Shown: in pieces, positions 7,975 through 16,277 of the stretch
Numbering within the stretch: position 1 is the first letter of the stretch
How the letters are laid out: every line of letters starts with the position of its first letter
DNA from: Microbispora siamensis
GTDB lineage: Bacteria; Actinomycetota; Actinomycetes; Streptosporangiales; Streptosporangiaceae
DNA length: 64,000 bases
Assembly (NCBI RefSeq): GCF_016863095.1
Contig: NZ_BOOF01000015.1
Location: 1 to 64,000, forward strand
Direction: 5' to 3'
Notes under the pieces: generated by a model
Databases searched by the model: none
What the model was told of the DNA's origin: nothing
The model's input: only the letters and a program-made list of their open reading frames with translations
Program-made: the position numbers and the translations under genes

Positions 7975-8478
7975 GTGCTGCCGATCGGCGAGATGCTTCG
8001 GGTGCTGAACGTGCTGGACGCCGCCGGATGTGAGGTCTGGGTCGCCGGCGGCTGGGGGATCGACGTCCTGGTCGGACGCGTCACCAGGGAACATCACGAC
8101 CTCGACCTGCTCCACCGCGCCGAACAGGAGCGGCTGGTGATCGGTGAGCTGGAGTCGTGCGGGTATGCCGAGCGGCCCGGTGCGGTGCCCGGGCGGCCGG
8201 CCAGGTTCGTCATGGCCGACGGCCACGGGCACGAGCTCGATCTCCATCCGCTGCACATCGCGGAGGACGGCTCGGCCGTGCAGCACCTGGACGACCGCGG
8301 TGCGGCGCTGCACTACCCGGCCGCGGCCTTCGTCACGGGCACGATCGAGGGTGTGCGGGTGCGCTGCCTGTCCGTCGGTCAGCAGGTCGCCTTCCACCAG
8401 GGCTACGAGCCCCGCGGCCGCGACCTGCACGACATGGCAAGCCTGCGTGCGGCGTTCGGCGTCACGACGCACTTCTGA
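7975..8478 (+). CDS. LinA/ANT(2'')-like nucleotidyltransferase
   Basis: The 167-residue protein has the nucleotidyltransferase core VAGGWGIDVLVGRVTREHHD, then LDLLH, with the paired acidic residues that bind Mg-NTP, and a second acidic strand HGHELDLHPLH. This pattern is seen in lincosamide and aminoglycoside adenylyltransferases. Many chromosomal homologues are of unknown substrate, so resistance is possible but unproven. It starts with GTG at 7975 after GAGGGGCAGGGGG. It diverges from trpD and converges with the AraC-type gene. Confidence 0.82.
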   Translation: MLPIGEMLRVLNVLDAAGCEVWVAGGWGIDVLVGRVTREHHDLDLLHRAEQERLVIGELESCGYAERPGAVPGRPARFVMADGHGHELDLHPLHIAEDGSAVQHLDDRGAALHYPAAAFVTGTIEGVRVRCLSVGQQVAFHQGYEPRGRDLHDMASLRAAFGVTTHF

Positions 8479-8511
8479 CCCCGCCTACGCGATGCGGCGG
8501 AGGGCGAGTGG

Positions 8512-9213
8512 TCAGGTCGCGTACAGGAGCGACAGCGGCTGCGACGGCTTCCGATCGCCCAACTGCGTGGCGGTTCGACCGATGTAACGGCTCAGGGACC
8601 GTGCGAGGTGCGGCTGGTCGAAGTATCCGAGCCGGTGGATCATGTCGTGGGCCGGCACGCCCTGCTGGATCAGGACCGCCGCCCGCCTGGCGCGGTCGAT
8701 CTGCCGGACGGCGCCGCGCGTGAGCCCGGTCGACGCCAGGAAGCGCCGCTGCACGGTGCGTTCCGACACGTCCGGCGACGCGCCACGGAGGACCGCGGCG
8801 ACGAGGGGGTCGCGCTCCACGACACCCTCACGCACCAGCCGTTGCACGAACGCCTCGGCGTTGTCCCAATCGGGCAGATGCCAGGTGGAACCCTTCAGCC
8901 AGAAGGACCTGTGCGTCGTGTCCGGAATCTCCGCGGACCCGTCCACGAGCCGGCCGAGGGGAAGATGGGGCATCACGGTGCCGAGGGAGAAACTGATCCC
9001 GAAGAACGTGGCGTCCTCGGGAACGGGGGCCTGGCTCGCTCTCGTCTCCGGCCCCTGGACGGAGGCGCTGACCTGGCCGCGATGCTCCCAGAAGACCAGA
9101 TCCCAATGGGCCGTCGCGACCGCCGTCATCTGTTCCACGTCACGGCTGCTGCTGCGCCACACCCGCTCGATGTACGGCGAGTCGGACGATCGACTCTCGA
9201 TGTCCAGGCCCAT
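8512..9213 (-). CDS. AraC-family transcriptional regulator
   Basis: The 233-residue protein has an N-terminal ligand domain and a C-terminal AraC DNA-binding domain, with VSERTVQRRFLASTGLTRGA as the first helix-turn-helix and MIHRLGYFDQPHLARSLSRY as the second. The start was set at 9213 because GGAGGAG lies eight bases upstream; a further ATG 36 bp upstream has none. The regulated gene is not obvious; the nearest neighbour, the nucleotidyltransferase, is convergent. Confidence 0.85.
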   Translation of the reverse strand: MGLDIESRSSDSPYIERVWRSSSRDVEQMTAVATAHWDLVFWEHRGQVSASVQGPETRASQAPVPEDATFFGISFSLGTVMPHLPLGRLVDGSAEIPDTTHRSFWLKGSTWHLPDWDNAEAFVQRLVREGVVERDPLVAAVLRGASPDVSERTVQRRFLASTGLTRGAVRQIDRARRAAVLIQQGVPAHDMIHRLGYFDQPHLARSLSRYIGRTATQLGDRKPSQPLSLLYAT

Positions 9214-9367
9214 CCGGGTAACTCCTCCTGACTCGCGGAAGACTGCCATGCGGGCCGGTCCAGGCCGTATTTCCGATCATGCTACGTCCGTGGTCACCCC
9301 GACGACAGGGTGACGAGCAGGCGGCACCCAGCGGCCCGACGCCGGGGAGGTGTCCGGAGCATGACTT

Positions 9368-9820
9368 TCACACGGGGCTGATCCCGGTGTTGCGGATGTG
9401 CTCGTAGACGATCGACGTGCGGACGTCGGCGACTTCGGGCCGTTCGGTGAGCTTGTCGATCACGAACGCGTACAGGCTGGCGTTGTCCGGCACCGCGACG
9501 TGCACGATGAAGTCCTCCGTGCCGGTCGTCACGTAGACGCCCAGGGTGTCGGGAAGCGCGCTGACCCAGTTGCGGAATCCCTCGATGTTGCGCCGCGAGG
9601 GGGGACGCACGCGGATGGCGATGAGGGCCTGGACCGGGCGCCCGATCGCCGCCAGGTCGACGTCGAGGATCGCTCCGCGGATGACGCCACGCTGGCGGAG
9701 CGCCCGCGTGCGGTCGAGTGCCGTGGTCGGCGAGACCCCGACCGAGGCGGCGACGTCACGGTTGGTCTTCCGTGCATCCGACTGCAGTTCCACCAGGATC
9801 GCCTTATCAAGTTCGTCCAT
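9368..9820 (-). CDS. Lrp/AsnC-family regulator
   Basis: A 150-residue regulator with N-terminal winged helix (MDELDKAILVELQSDARKTN, then DVAASVGVSPTTALDRTRAL) and C-terminal RAM ligand-binding domain (ALIAIRVRPPSRRNIEGFRN onward, ending TSIVYEHIRNTGISPV). It is divergent from the DUF2000 gene with 110 bp between starts, an arrangement typical of a regulator and its target. An in-frame start 72 bp upstream is possible but lacks a ribosome-binding site. Confidence 0.9.
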   Translation of the reverse strand: MDELDKAILVELQSDARKTNRDVAASVGVSPTTALDRTRALRQRGVIRGAILDVDLAAIGRPVQALIAIRVRPPSRRNIEGFRNWVSALPDTLGVYVTTGTEDFIVHVAVPDNASLYAFVIDKLTERPEVADVRTSIVYEHIRNTGISPV

Positions 9821-9930
9821 GCCCGCCTGTTCGCCCCTACTTCCGATACAAATACGGATGCGTTGCAGTCCTATCGTACGGATGCCTAGCATCGACGGCG
9901 TACTACCGAACGTATGGATAGGAGGCCAGC

Positions 9931-10416
9931 ATGGCGGCCGATGAACAGACGACCTCGGGTGTCGGGTTCGCCCCCGAGGAGATCGACCCGGCCCTCCCGA
10001 CCCGGGCGGCCCGCCTGAAGTGGGTGATCGTGGTCGACCGCGACCTTCCCGCCGGCCGTGCCGTCAACGCCGCCGTTTGCGTGGCCGCGGCGACATCGAC
10101 GGCGGTGACCGGGCTCCTCGGCGACGACGCGGTGGACGCCGACGGCGGCGCCCACCCCGGCCTGCCCTGGGCGGGCTGCTCGGTGCTGGCCGCGGACGCC
10201 GCCACGCTGCGCGCCGTCCGCGCCAAGGCCGCGTCGTCCGCCGGGTGCTTCGTCGCGGACATGCCCGCGGCGGCCCAGCAGACCCGGGTCTACGCCGACT
10301 ACCTCGCCGCGATGAAGGAGACCGCGGCCGACGACGTCGAGTACTACGCGGTCGGCGTGGTCGGGCCGCGCAACCGGGTGGACAAGATCGTGGGAAAGCT
10401 GCCCCTGATGCCGTGA
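9931..10416 (+). CDS. DUF2000 family protein
   Basis: The 161-residue protein contains the DUF2000 pattern: KWVIVVDRDLPAGRAVNAA near the N-terminus, a conserved WAGCSVLAAD strand, FVADMPAAAQQT, then a C-terminal AVGVVGPRNRVDKIVGKLPL. The fold of this family resembles peptidyl-tRNA hydrolase 2, but no activity is established. Ribosome-binding site AGGAGG lies seven bases before the ATG. The divergent Lrp/AsnC gene is its likely regulator. Confidence 0.85.
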   Translation: MAADEQTTSGVGFAPEEIDPALPTRAARLKWVIVVDRDLPAGRAVNAAVCVAAATSTAVTGLLGDDAVDADGGAHPGLPWAGCSVLAADAATLRAVRAKAASSAGCFVADMPAAAQQTRVYADYLAAMKETAADDVEYYAVGVVGPRNRVDKIVGKLPLMP

Positions 10417-10435
10417 CCCCGGCATGCCCGGGCGG

Positions 10436-10831
10436 TCAGGAGTCGGGCGCGCGCAGGTGGCGGGTGTCCACCCGGTGTCCCGCCTCCTCCAGGACGGTGA
10501 TCGCCTCCTTGATCCTCGGCTCGGGCACGAGCACCAGGTCGGCGTGGAAGGTCGAGGCGACGAACACCGAGATGGCCGCCTCGGCCAACGGGCCCACGAT
10601 GGCCGCCAGCATGCCCGGGACGTCCAGGTCGTGTCCGGTGCCCCCGGCGTAGAGGCCGATCCACCGGTCGCCGGACCCCGTCGGCCAGGCCTCGCGGACC
10701 ACGGTGAGGCCCTCCGGGGCGCGGACGAGCGCGATCCAGTCGTCGTCTTCGGGGAAGGTCGCCTGCGGCAGGTGCTGGACAGCGAACACGGACGGCACGA
10801 TGCCGAGCTGCTGGGCGGCGGGTGAGGTCAT
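10436..10831 (-). CDS. ACT-domain protein
   Basis: The 131-residue protein carries ACT-type domains: an N-terminal strand LGIVPSVFAVQHL, then WIALVRAPEGLTVV, and a C-terminal VPGMLAAIVGPLAEAAISVF, then VASTFHADLVLVPE and IKEAITVLEEAGH. The small tandem-ACT group usually senses amino acids or acts as a standalone regulatory protein. There is no enzyme domain. It is convergent with DUF2000, whose stop lies 19 bp away. Confidence 0.8.
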   Translation of the reverse strand: MTSPAAQQLGIVPSVFAVQHLPQATFPEDDDWIALVRAPEGLTVVREAWPTGSGDRWIGLYAGGTGHDLDVPGMLAAIVGPLAEAAISVFVASTFHADLVLVPEPRIKEAITVLEEAGHRVDTRHLRAPDS

Positions 10832-10940
10832 GGAACGTGTGTAGCAGAGACCCCCGACAAGACGCCCGCCCGAACGGCGGCCCAGGCGGTGAGCGCCTCC
10901 AGGACCTGCGGCCAGGGCCCGACGATGCTGGTGCCGGCGT

Positions 10941-11594
10941 TCAGACCTGGGACCACTCGGTGATGGAGGCGACCAGCAGCGGCCCGTCGAAGGAGTCGGG
11001 GGTGAGGGGCACCCCGGTGATCCTGGCGGCGAGCGCGAACGCCTTCGGGAGCGCGTCGTCCCACCGGGTGTCCCAGGCAGCCTTGCCGGTCGTGGCGGTC
11101 CACGGCAGCCCGACCCTGCGCATCGGCTCCTTCAGCCGATCGGGGTCGCTGCCCCAGCGGTTGACCGACGCGTGCGGAGTGAAGGCGGTGACGATCTCGC
11201 CGTCCACGGCGTACAGGAAGCTGTGCTCGGCGTAGTCGTGGCGTCCGACGGCCACCGCCTCGCATCCCTGCGCGAGGCGCGCCAGGTTCTCGCCCAGCGC
11301 CGTGTGCCAGCCGCACGGTTCGATCGCCACGCTCCACTCGCCGATCCGGGTGATGCCGACGTATCCGCCGCCGTCGCCGCCGTCGGTCTCCTCGATGAAC
11401 TCCGCGACCTCGTCGTCGAGTTCGACGAGGGTCATCGAGCGGACCGCCGCTCCGGTGGGCTCGAAACGGGCCGCGACGTCGGCGGGCTCCAACCCGTGGA
11501 AGAACGACACGCTGAAGATGTCGCCCAGCGGGTTGCGCAGGTTTCCTGTCGTCGGGGCCGCCAGCCACCTGAAGGGGGCGAGAGGGTCGGGCAC
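10941..11594 (-). CDS. DUF6461-like hypothetical protein
   Basis: The 217-residue protein shows the pattern SVSFFHGLEPADVAARFEP, then YVGITRIGEWSVAIEPCGWH and VDGEIVTAFTPHASVNRWGS, which I associate with the actinobacterial DUF6461 group; this is recalled pattern matching rather than a search. No signal peptide or membrane segment is present. Function is unknown. It is separated by about 110 bp from the ACT gene and stands in the same direction. Confidence 0.6.
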   Translation of the reverse strand: MPDPLAPFRWLAAPTTGNLRNPLGDIFSVSFFHGLEPADVAARFEPTGAAVRSMTLVELDDEVAEFIEETDGGDGGGYVGITRIGEWSVAIEPCGWHTALGENLARLAQGCEAVAVGRHDYAEHSFLYAVDGEIVTAFTPHASVNRWGSDPDRLKEPMRRVGLPWTATTGKAAWDTRWDDALPKAFALAARITGVPLTPDSFDGPLLVASITEWSQV

Positions 11595-11760
11595 CTGGGC
11601 TCCCTTGGTCGTTTCGCGACATCGTGGCAGCCGCCGCCGACAAAATCGGGGGCCGAGGTCATCCGTCGCGTTCCTGTCCTCCGGCGGCGGACGCCGCCGA
11701 TGTCAGGAGGATCGTGGCACGCTCCTGGAATCGGCTTGGATCTTGCTGAAACCCGCGTCG

Positions 11761-13353
11761 TCACGGCGTGGGCACGACGGCCTTCGAGACGAGCCGGTCG
11801 CGGGCGAAGCACAGGCGGTAGGCGCGGGCGGAATCGCTCCTCATGGTGTAGTAGACGCAGTCCTGGCCGGGTGGCGGAGCCGGAGCGCCGTCCGGCGGGC
11901 CGTCCCTGGTGAACGCGGGGAGCCGGGACCGCACGTCGTCGCGTGGTTCGCCCGCCTTCAGCCCCTCGTACGCCGCCGGGTCGAGGACCGAGAACGACGA
12001 GCTGACGAAGCTCAACGGGATCAGGAGCACGAAGATCCCGGTCAGCACGGCCACGGGAATCCCGACCGCCTGCGCCAGCCGCCGCCGCACCCGGCGCCGG
12101 GCGAGGCCCAGCTCCCGGACCGCCGTGGTCACCGGCACATCGAGACCGGTTGTTGTCCGTACGTGCTCGTGAGCCGCCTGGACGCCGGTGACGGGCAGTT
12201 CGGCGGCGACCTCGAAACCCCCGCCGTGAACCGGGCCGGCCCGCAGGACGCCGCCCGCCAGGCGCACCCGTTCCGCCAGCCCGACGAGCCCGGACCCGCC
12301 GGACGCCACACCCGTCGGGGCCGCGGCCGGAGCGGGGTCGTTGACCACGCGGAGCGTGACGACGCCGTCGTCGGACGTGAGCCGAACGCGTACGGTAGCG
12401 CCGGGAGCGTGTTTGGCGGCGTTCGTCAGCGCCTCCTGGAGCACGCGGCGCACGGCGAGCGCGGTCATCGGAGGCAGGCCGTCGGTGTCGCCCAGGTGGC
12501 CGTCCGGGCGGCCGTCCATGTGGCCGTCCGGGTGCTCGACGACGATCGGCACGCCGGAGTCGCGGGCGCGCTCGACGATCGTCTCGACGCTCTCCTCGCG
12601 CGGCGGCACGGCGGCCCCTTCGTCGTCGTCCGCGCGCAGCACGCCGATGATCTCGCGCAGCCGTTCGGTCGCGGCCGCGGCGGCCTCGCGCAGTTCGCGT
12701 ACGGCCGCCTGCTGCCGCGAGTCCAGGCCGGGGTCGAGTTCCAGGGCGCCGGCGCGCACCGCGAGGAGCGTCAGGTCGTGGCCGAGCGAGTCGTGCATGT
12801 CGCCCGCGATGCGCGCCCTCTCCCGCAGGCGGGCGCGGTCGGCGACGGCCCGCTGCTCGTGCTCCAGCCGGTCGGCGAGCAGCCAGCCCGTGCGGACCAG
12901 TTCGGCGTGCTGGCGGCGCCAGCGGCCGAGCAGCCAGGGCACCACCACCGCGAGCAGCAGCGTGATGAGCTGCGTGGGCCAGCCCCACAGGTCGCGCAGG
13001 ACCAGCGCGGACAGCGGCAGCCCGGCGAGGGCGACGGTCGCGAAGAACCACAGCGCCGGCCGGGCGCTCGCCATCCGGTGCCCGGCCAGGTAGCCGAAGA
13101 CCACCAGTGCCGCCCACGTCCAGACCAGGGGGCCGAACATCTGCACGTCCAGGGCCAGGCTCACCGCCACCGGTACGGCGAGCGCCGCCAGCGGCCACCT
13201 CCGGCTCACCGCCGTGGCGGCCCCGAACAGCGGCACGGCCACCGCTGCCGCCGCCACCCGCCGGGCGTCGCCGTCATCGACGGCCAGCACGACCGGCGGC
13301 GCGCACACCGCAAGCCACAGTCCGAGGTCGAGCAGACGGGACGGCCGCACCAC
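11761..13353 (-). CDS. Sensor histidine kinase, HisKA_3 type, with extra C-terminal exported domain
   Basis: The 530-residue kinase has about four N-terminal membrane helices (residues 8-140), a HisKA_3 dimerisation helix ERARIAGDMHDSLGHDL with phospho-acceptor His at about 187, and an ATPase domain with the N-box QEALTNAAKHAPG and a G-box GSGLVGLAERVRLAGG. Unusually the protein continues for about 115 residues: a further membrane helix (about 430-455) and a domain with SmpA/OmlA-like character (AAYEGLKAGEPRDDVRSRLP, two cysteines, ending SKAVVPTP). The GTG start lies one base after the stop of the response regulator, so the two are co-translated. Confidence 0.88.
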   Translation of the reverse strand: MVRPSRLLDLGLWLAVCAPPVVLAVDDGDARRVAAAAVAVPLFGAATAVSRRWPLAALAVPVAVSLALDVQMFGPLVWTWAALVVFGYLAGHRMASARPALWFFATVALAGLPLSALVLRDLWGWPTQLITLLLAVVVPWLLGRWRRQHAELVRTGWLLADRLEHEQRAVADRARLRERARIAGDMHDSLGHDLTLLAVRAGALELDPGLDSRQQAAVRELREAAAAATERLREIIGVLRADDDEGAAVPPREESVETIVERARDSGVPIVVEHPDGHMDGRPDGHLGDTDGLPPMTALAVRRVLQEALTNAAKHAPGATVRVRLTSDDGVVTLRVVNDPAPAAAPTGVASGGSGLVGLAERVRLAGGVLRAGPVHGGGFEVAAELPVTGVQAAHEHVRTTTGLDVPVTTAVRELGLARRRVRRRLAQAVGIPVAVLTGIFVLLIPLSFVSSSFSVLDPAAYEGLKAGEPRDDVRSRLPAFTRDGPPDGAPAPPPGQDCVYYTMRSDSARAYRLCFARDRLVSKAVVPTP

Positions 13354-13354
13354 C

Positions 13355-14062
13355 TCACGCTCTCCCGTCGAGCGGAGCCTCGGGCACGAGACCCGCCTCG
13401 TACGCCAGGATCGCGGCCTGGACGCGGTTGCGGAGGCCGAGACGGGTGAGGATCTGGCTGACGTATCCCTTGACCGTGCCCTCGACGAGATGCAGACGCC
13501 GGGCGATCTCGGCGTTGGACAGGGCGGCCCCGACCAGCGCGAGCACCTCGCGCTCGCGGTCGCCGAGCTGGTCCACGAGGGCGCGGGCGGCGGCCTCCGC
13601 GCCGAGCGGGCGTGCCCGGAGGCGGGTGATGACCCGCCGGGTGACGGCGGGGGAAAGGTAGGCGCCGCCGGCGGCGACGGCGCGCACCCCCGCGATCAGT
13701 TCGCGCGGATCGCCCGACTTGAGGAGGAAACCGGACGCGCCGGAGCCGAGTGCGCTCGTCACGTAGTCGTCCTCGTTGAACGTCGTGAGCATCACGACGG
13801 CGATCTCGGGAAGGACCCGGCGCAGCTCGGCGGCGGCCCCGAGCCCGTCGAGCCGCGGCATCCGGACGTCGAGCAGGCAGATGGCGGGACGGTGCCGCAG
13901 GGCGAGGTCGACGGCCTCGTGCCCGTCGGCCGCCTCGGCGACGACCTCGATGTCGCCGGCCGTGGCCAGGATGCTCGCGATGCCGGCGCGGATCAACGCC
14001 TCGTCGTCGGCCAGCAGGACGCGGATCATCGCGTTTTCCCTGAAATCCGGCGTAACGCTCAT
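13355..14062 (-). CDS. NarL/LuxR-family response regulator
   Basis: The 235-residue regulator has a receiver domain (VLLADDEALIRAGIASIL; phospho-acceptor Asp in CLLDVRMPRLDG at about residue 65; conserved Thr/Lys in MLTTF and FLLKSG) and a C-terminal LuxR helix-turn-helix (DREREVLALVGAALSNAEIA, then EGTVKGYVSQIL). I chose the ATG at 14062 because it overlaps the TGA of the upstream serine hydrolase gene as ATGA; an internal ATG at 14029 (MIRVLL) is an alternative. It is cognate to the downstream kinase. Confidence 0.9.
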   Translation of the reverse strand: MSVTPDFRENAMIRVLLADDEALIRAGIASILATAGDIEVVAEAADGHEAVDLALRHRPAICLLDVRMPRLDGLGAAAELRRVLPEIAVVMLTTFNEDDYVTSALGSGASGFLLKSGDPRELIAGVRAVAAGGAYLSPAVTRRVITRLRARPLGAEAAARALVDQLGDREREVLALVGAALSNAEIARRLHLVEGTVKGYVSQILTRLGLRNRVQAAILAYEAGLVPEAPLDGRA

Positions 14063-15585
14063 GCCGGGACGCTACCAACGGCCCGTCGCCGGGAGCGTAC
14101 GGCATGGACGAGCCGGGCGGCCACGACGGCGACGGCGGCCAGCGCCCCGGTGGCGGCCCAGACGTACAGCGCGAGCCAGACGTAGGTGAGCTGGTCCAGC
14201 GTGCCCACTCGGTTCAGCAGCAACCCGGCCAGCTCCGCCAGCCCGAAGTAGAAGGCGACCGGCAGCGCGTACGGGACCAGGCGGGCGAACGTCCGCCAGG
14301 CGGGCCGTTGCGCGCGACGCCGGGCCCAGCGGCGGGAGCGCAGCACCCCGGCCACGCCGAGGCCCAGGGTGAGCAGCGACAGGCCGCCCAGCCAGGGGTC
14401 CGCCTCCGTGGTGAAGGGCACCGCGCCCGCGTCGGGCCGTCCCTCGATCATGTCGACCAGGCCGTCGCTGATGATCAGCGCATCGTCGCCGGAGATCATC
14501 CCGGTGTTGGTGACGACCGCGATGCCCCACCCGCTCCCGGGCAGGAGGGTCTGGGCGGAGTTGTGCGTGAGCAGCCACCCGGTGTGCCGCAGCATCGGCG
14601 TCCCTCCGGCTGTGCGCTCGGCCGACCAGCCCATGCCGTACGTGCTGCCGCCCACGCCGGACGGGGTCTGGGTGGCCGTGACGAGGTCTCGGGGGAGGGC
14701 GTCGCCGTGACCGTTCTGCGTGATCAGCCACTTGGCCAGGTCGTTGGCGGTGCTGACGACCCCGTATGAGCCGTTGACGAACCACTTCGGGTGCGCGCGC
14801 TCGATCACCCGGCCGTACGCGCGGATGTATCCGGCGCCTGCGCCGGGCAGTTCCTCCGTGGTGTCCACCGTCCGGGTGGACGTCATGCCGAGCGGCGTGA
14901 ACACCGTGGCGGCCATCAAGCCGGCGAACGGCGTCCCCGACACCACCTCGGCCAGCCGCGCCGCCACCGCGTAGTTGGGGTTGTGGTAGATCATCCGGGT
15001 GCCCGGCGCGGCGGCGAGCGGCGCGGTCCCGAGCATCGCGACGGCACCCTTGAGGTCGTCCGGCGCGGGGAGCGTCAGCTCGGGGAAGGTCCGGTCGCTC
15101 ATGCCCGAGGTCTGCTGGAGAAGCTGCCGCACGGTGATCTTCTCGGCCCGGGGATCGGCCATGGTGAACTCGGGCAGGTAACGCCGGACCGGCGCGTCGA
15201 GGTCGATCCTGCCCTCGTCGGCGAGGCGCAGCACTGCCAGGGCCGTGAACGACTTCGACAGCGAGGCGAGCGGCACGGGGGTGTCCGCGGTGATCGCCTC
15301 GCCGCCGGCCGTGTGACCGTGCCCGGCGGCGTACACGACCCGGTCGCCCTTGACGACCGTCACCACGGCGCCGGGCAGGTCCGTCCGCCGGATGTAGTCG
15401 CGTACGTACCGGTCGACGGACTCCGCGGTCAGGCCGGGCCGTCCGTCCGGGGGCGCCGCCCGTGTCGCGGCGTCCACAGCCGCGTCCACAGCCGCGTCCA
15501 CAGCCGCGTCCACGGCCGTCGTTCCCGTCGTGAGCAGCAACACACCGGCCAGACCGGCGATCGCGGCGATCCTGCGCATGCGCAC
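14059..15585 (-). CDS. Class C beta-lactamase-fold serine hydrolase with membrane C-terminus
   Basis: The 508-residue protein has a signal peptide, a repeated VDAA segment at about residues 25-40, and a beta-lactamase/transpeptidase-like domain with SxxK as Ser108-Leu-Ser-Lys111 and the Tyr-x-Asn motif in MIYHNPNYAV. After about residue 385 it has three or four membrane helices, so the catalytic domain faces outward and is tethered. Such proteins are D-aminopeptidases, esterases or PBP-like enzymes; true beta-lactamase activity is not implied. It forms an operon with the following response regulator and kinase (4-base overlap), suggesting the system responds to cell-wall state or controls this hydrolase. 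Confidence 0.85.
   Translation of the reverse strand: MRMRRIAAIAGLAGVLLLTTGTTAVDAAVDAAVDAAVDAATRAAPPDGRPGLTAESVDRYVRDYIRRTDLPGAVVTVVKGDRVVYAAGHGHTAGGEAITADTPVPLASLSKSFTALAVLRLADEGRIDLDAPVRRYLPEFTMADPRAEKITVRQLLQQTSGMSDRTFPELTLPAPDDLKGAVAMLGTAPLAAAPGTRMIYHNPNYAVAARLAEVVSGTPFAGLMAATVFTPLGMTSTRTVDTTEELPGAGAGYIRAYGRVIERAHPKWFVNGSYGVVSTANDLAKWLITQNGHGDALPRDLVTATQTPSGVGGSTYGMGWSAERTAGGTPMLRHTGWLLTHNSAQTLLPGSGWGIAVVTNTGMISGDDALIISDGLVDMIEGRPDAGAVPFTTEADPWLGGLSLLTLGLGVAGVLRSRRWARRRAQRPAWRTFARLVPYALPVAFYFGLAELAGLLLNRVGTLDQLTYVWLALYVWAATGALAAVAVVAARLVHAVRSRRRAVGSVPA
15471..15518 (-). repeat. Four tandem 12-bp repeats inside the serine hydrolase gene
   Basis: CGTCCACAGCCG occurs three times in a row, followed by CGTCCACGGCCG. 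On the coding strand this encodes repeated Val-Asp-Ala-Ala just after the signal peptide. Copy number can vary without frame change. Confidence 0.85.
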
Positions 15586-15707
15586 CGTGTTTCCCTCCGA
15601 GCTCTTTCCGTTCGCAGGTCACGTACGGTATGAGCGGCCGGAGGGGCGGCACAGCGGGCGATCGGAAGGTCCTCACCTGACTTTCGTCAGGTCGGGAAGC
15701 GGGCGGG

Positions 15708-16208
15708 TCAGCGGCGCCCGAACCACCGGAGGAAGGAGCGCTTCGGGCGCTTCGGGCGCTTCGAGCGCTTCGCGGGAGGAGCCGCGGGAGCGGGCTTCTT
15801 CTCGGGGACCGGATGAAGGGCCCGCCACTCGGCGGCGACCTCGTCCACATCGATGAGCGGCTGCACGACGGGCGGGCCGGACAGGGGCCTGCGGTAGCTG
15901 TCGCGGATCTTGACGTTCATCTCCTCGACGATCCTGAGCGCCTCGGCCTCGGTGCGCGCGCCCACCGCCTCCGCCCTCGCCTCCTCGGCCTCCTTGCGCA
16001 GCGCCAGCGTCCCCGGCAGCGGGAACGACAGGTTCTCCGCGCGCATCTTCTGCTTGATCCACCACATCTCGTCGTACGGCTTGCCCTGGCCGGGGATGGG
16101 CTTGCCCGCGCCCGGCAGGTCGTCGAACTCGCCACGCTCGGTGGCTTCGCGGATCTGCCGGTCGATCCACGACTCGAAGCTCACTCCGAGGGGCTTGCGT
16201 TCGGTCAC
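15708..16208 (-). CDS. DUF1992 (DnaJ-C28-like) protein
   Basis: The 166-residue protein has the DUF1992 pattern: ESWIDRQIREATERGEFDDL followed by PGAGKPIP and DEMWWIKQKMRAENL. The second half is a linker and a very basic tail (KRSKRPKRPKRSFLRWFGRR), which may bind membranes or nucleic acid. I place the start at GTG 16208, preceded by GAGGTGAGG; an ATG at 16238 is the alternative. Function of the domain is unknown. Confidence 0.82.
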   Translation of the reverse strand: MTERKPLGVSFESWIDRQIREATERGEFDDLPGAGKPIPGQGKPYDEMWWIKQKMRAENLSFPLPGTLALRKEAEEARAEAVGARTEAEALRIVEEMNVKIRDSYRRPLSGPPVVQPLIDVDEVAAEWRALHPVPEKKPAPAAPPAKRSKRPKRPKRSFLRWFGRR

Positions 16209-16277
16209 GGCCTCACCTCGCAACGACGCGGTCGGCATCCTCCTGCGAGGATAACTTTCCGGCGCAGGCGGCCCTGG

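Noticed and set aside
6033-8478. Resistance island with two drug-modifying enzymes
   Set aside because: The CPT-like and nucleotidyltransferase genes are separated by trpD, face no mobile element, and homologues are common chromosomal genes of unknown substrate.
11302-13449. Long plus-strand frame across the histidine kinase gene
   Set aside because: It shows no protein family and covers two real genes on the other strand.
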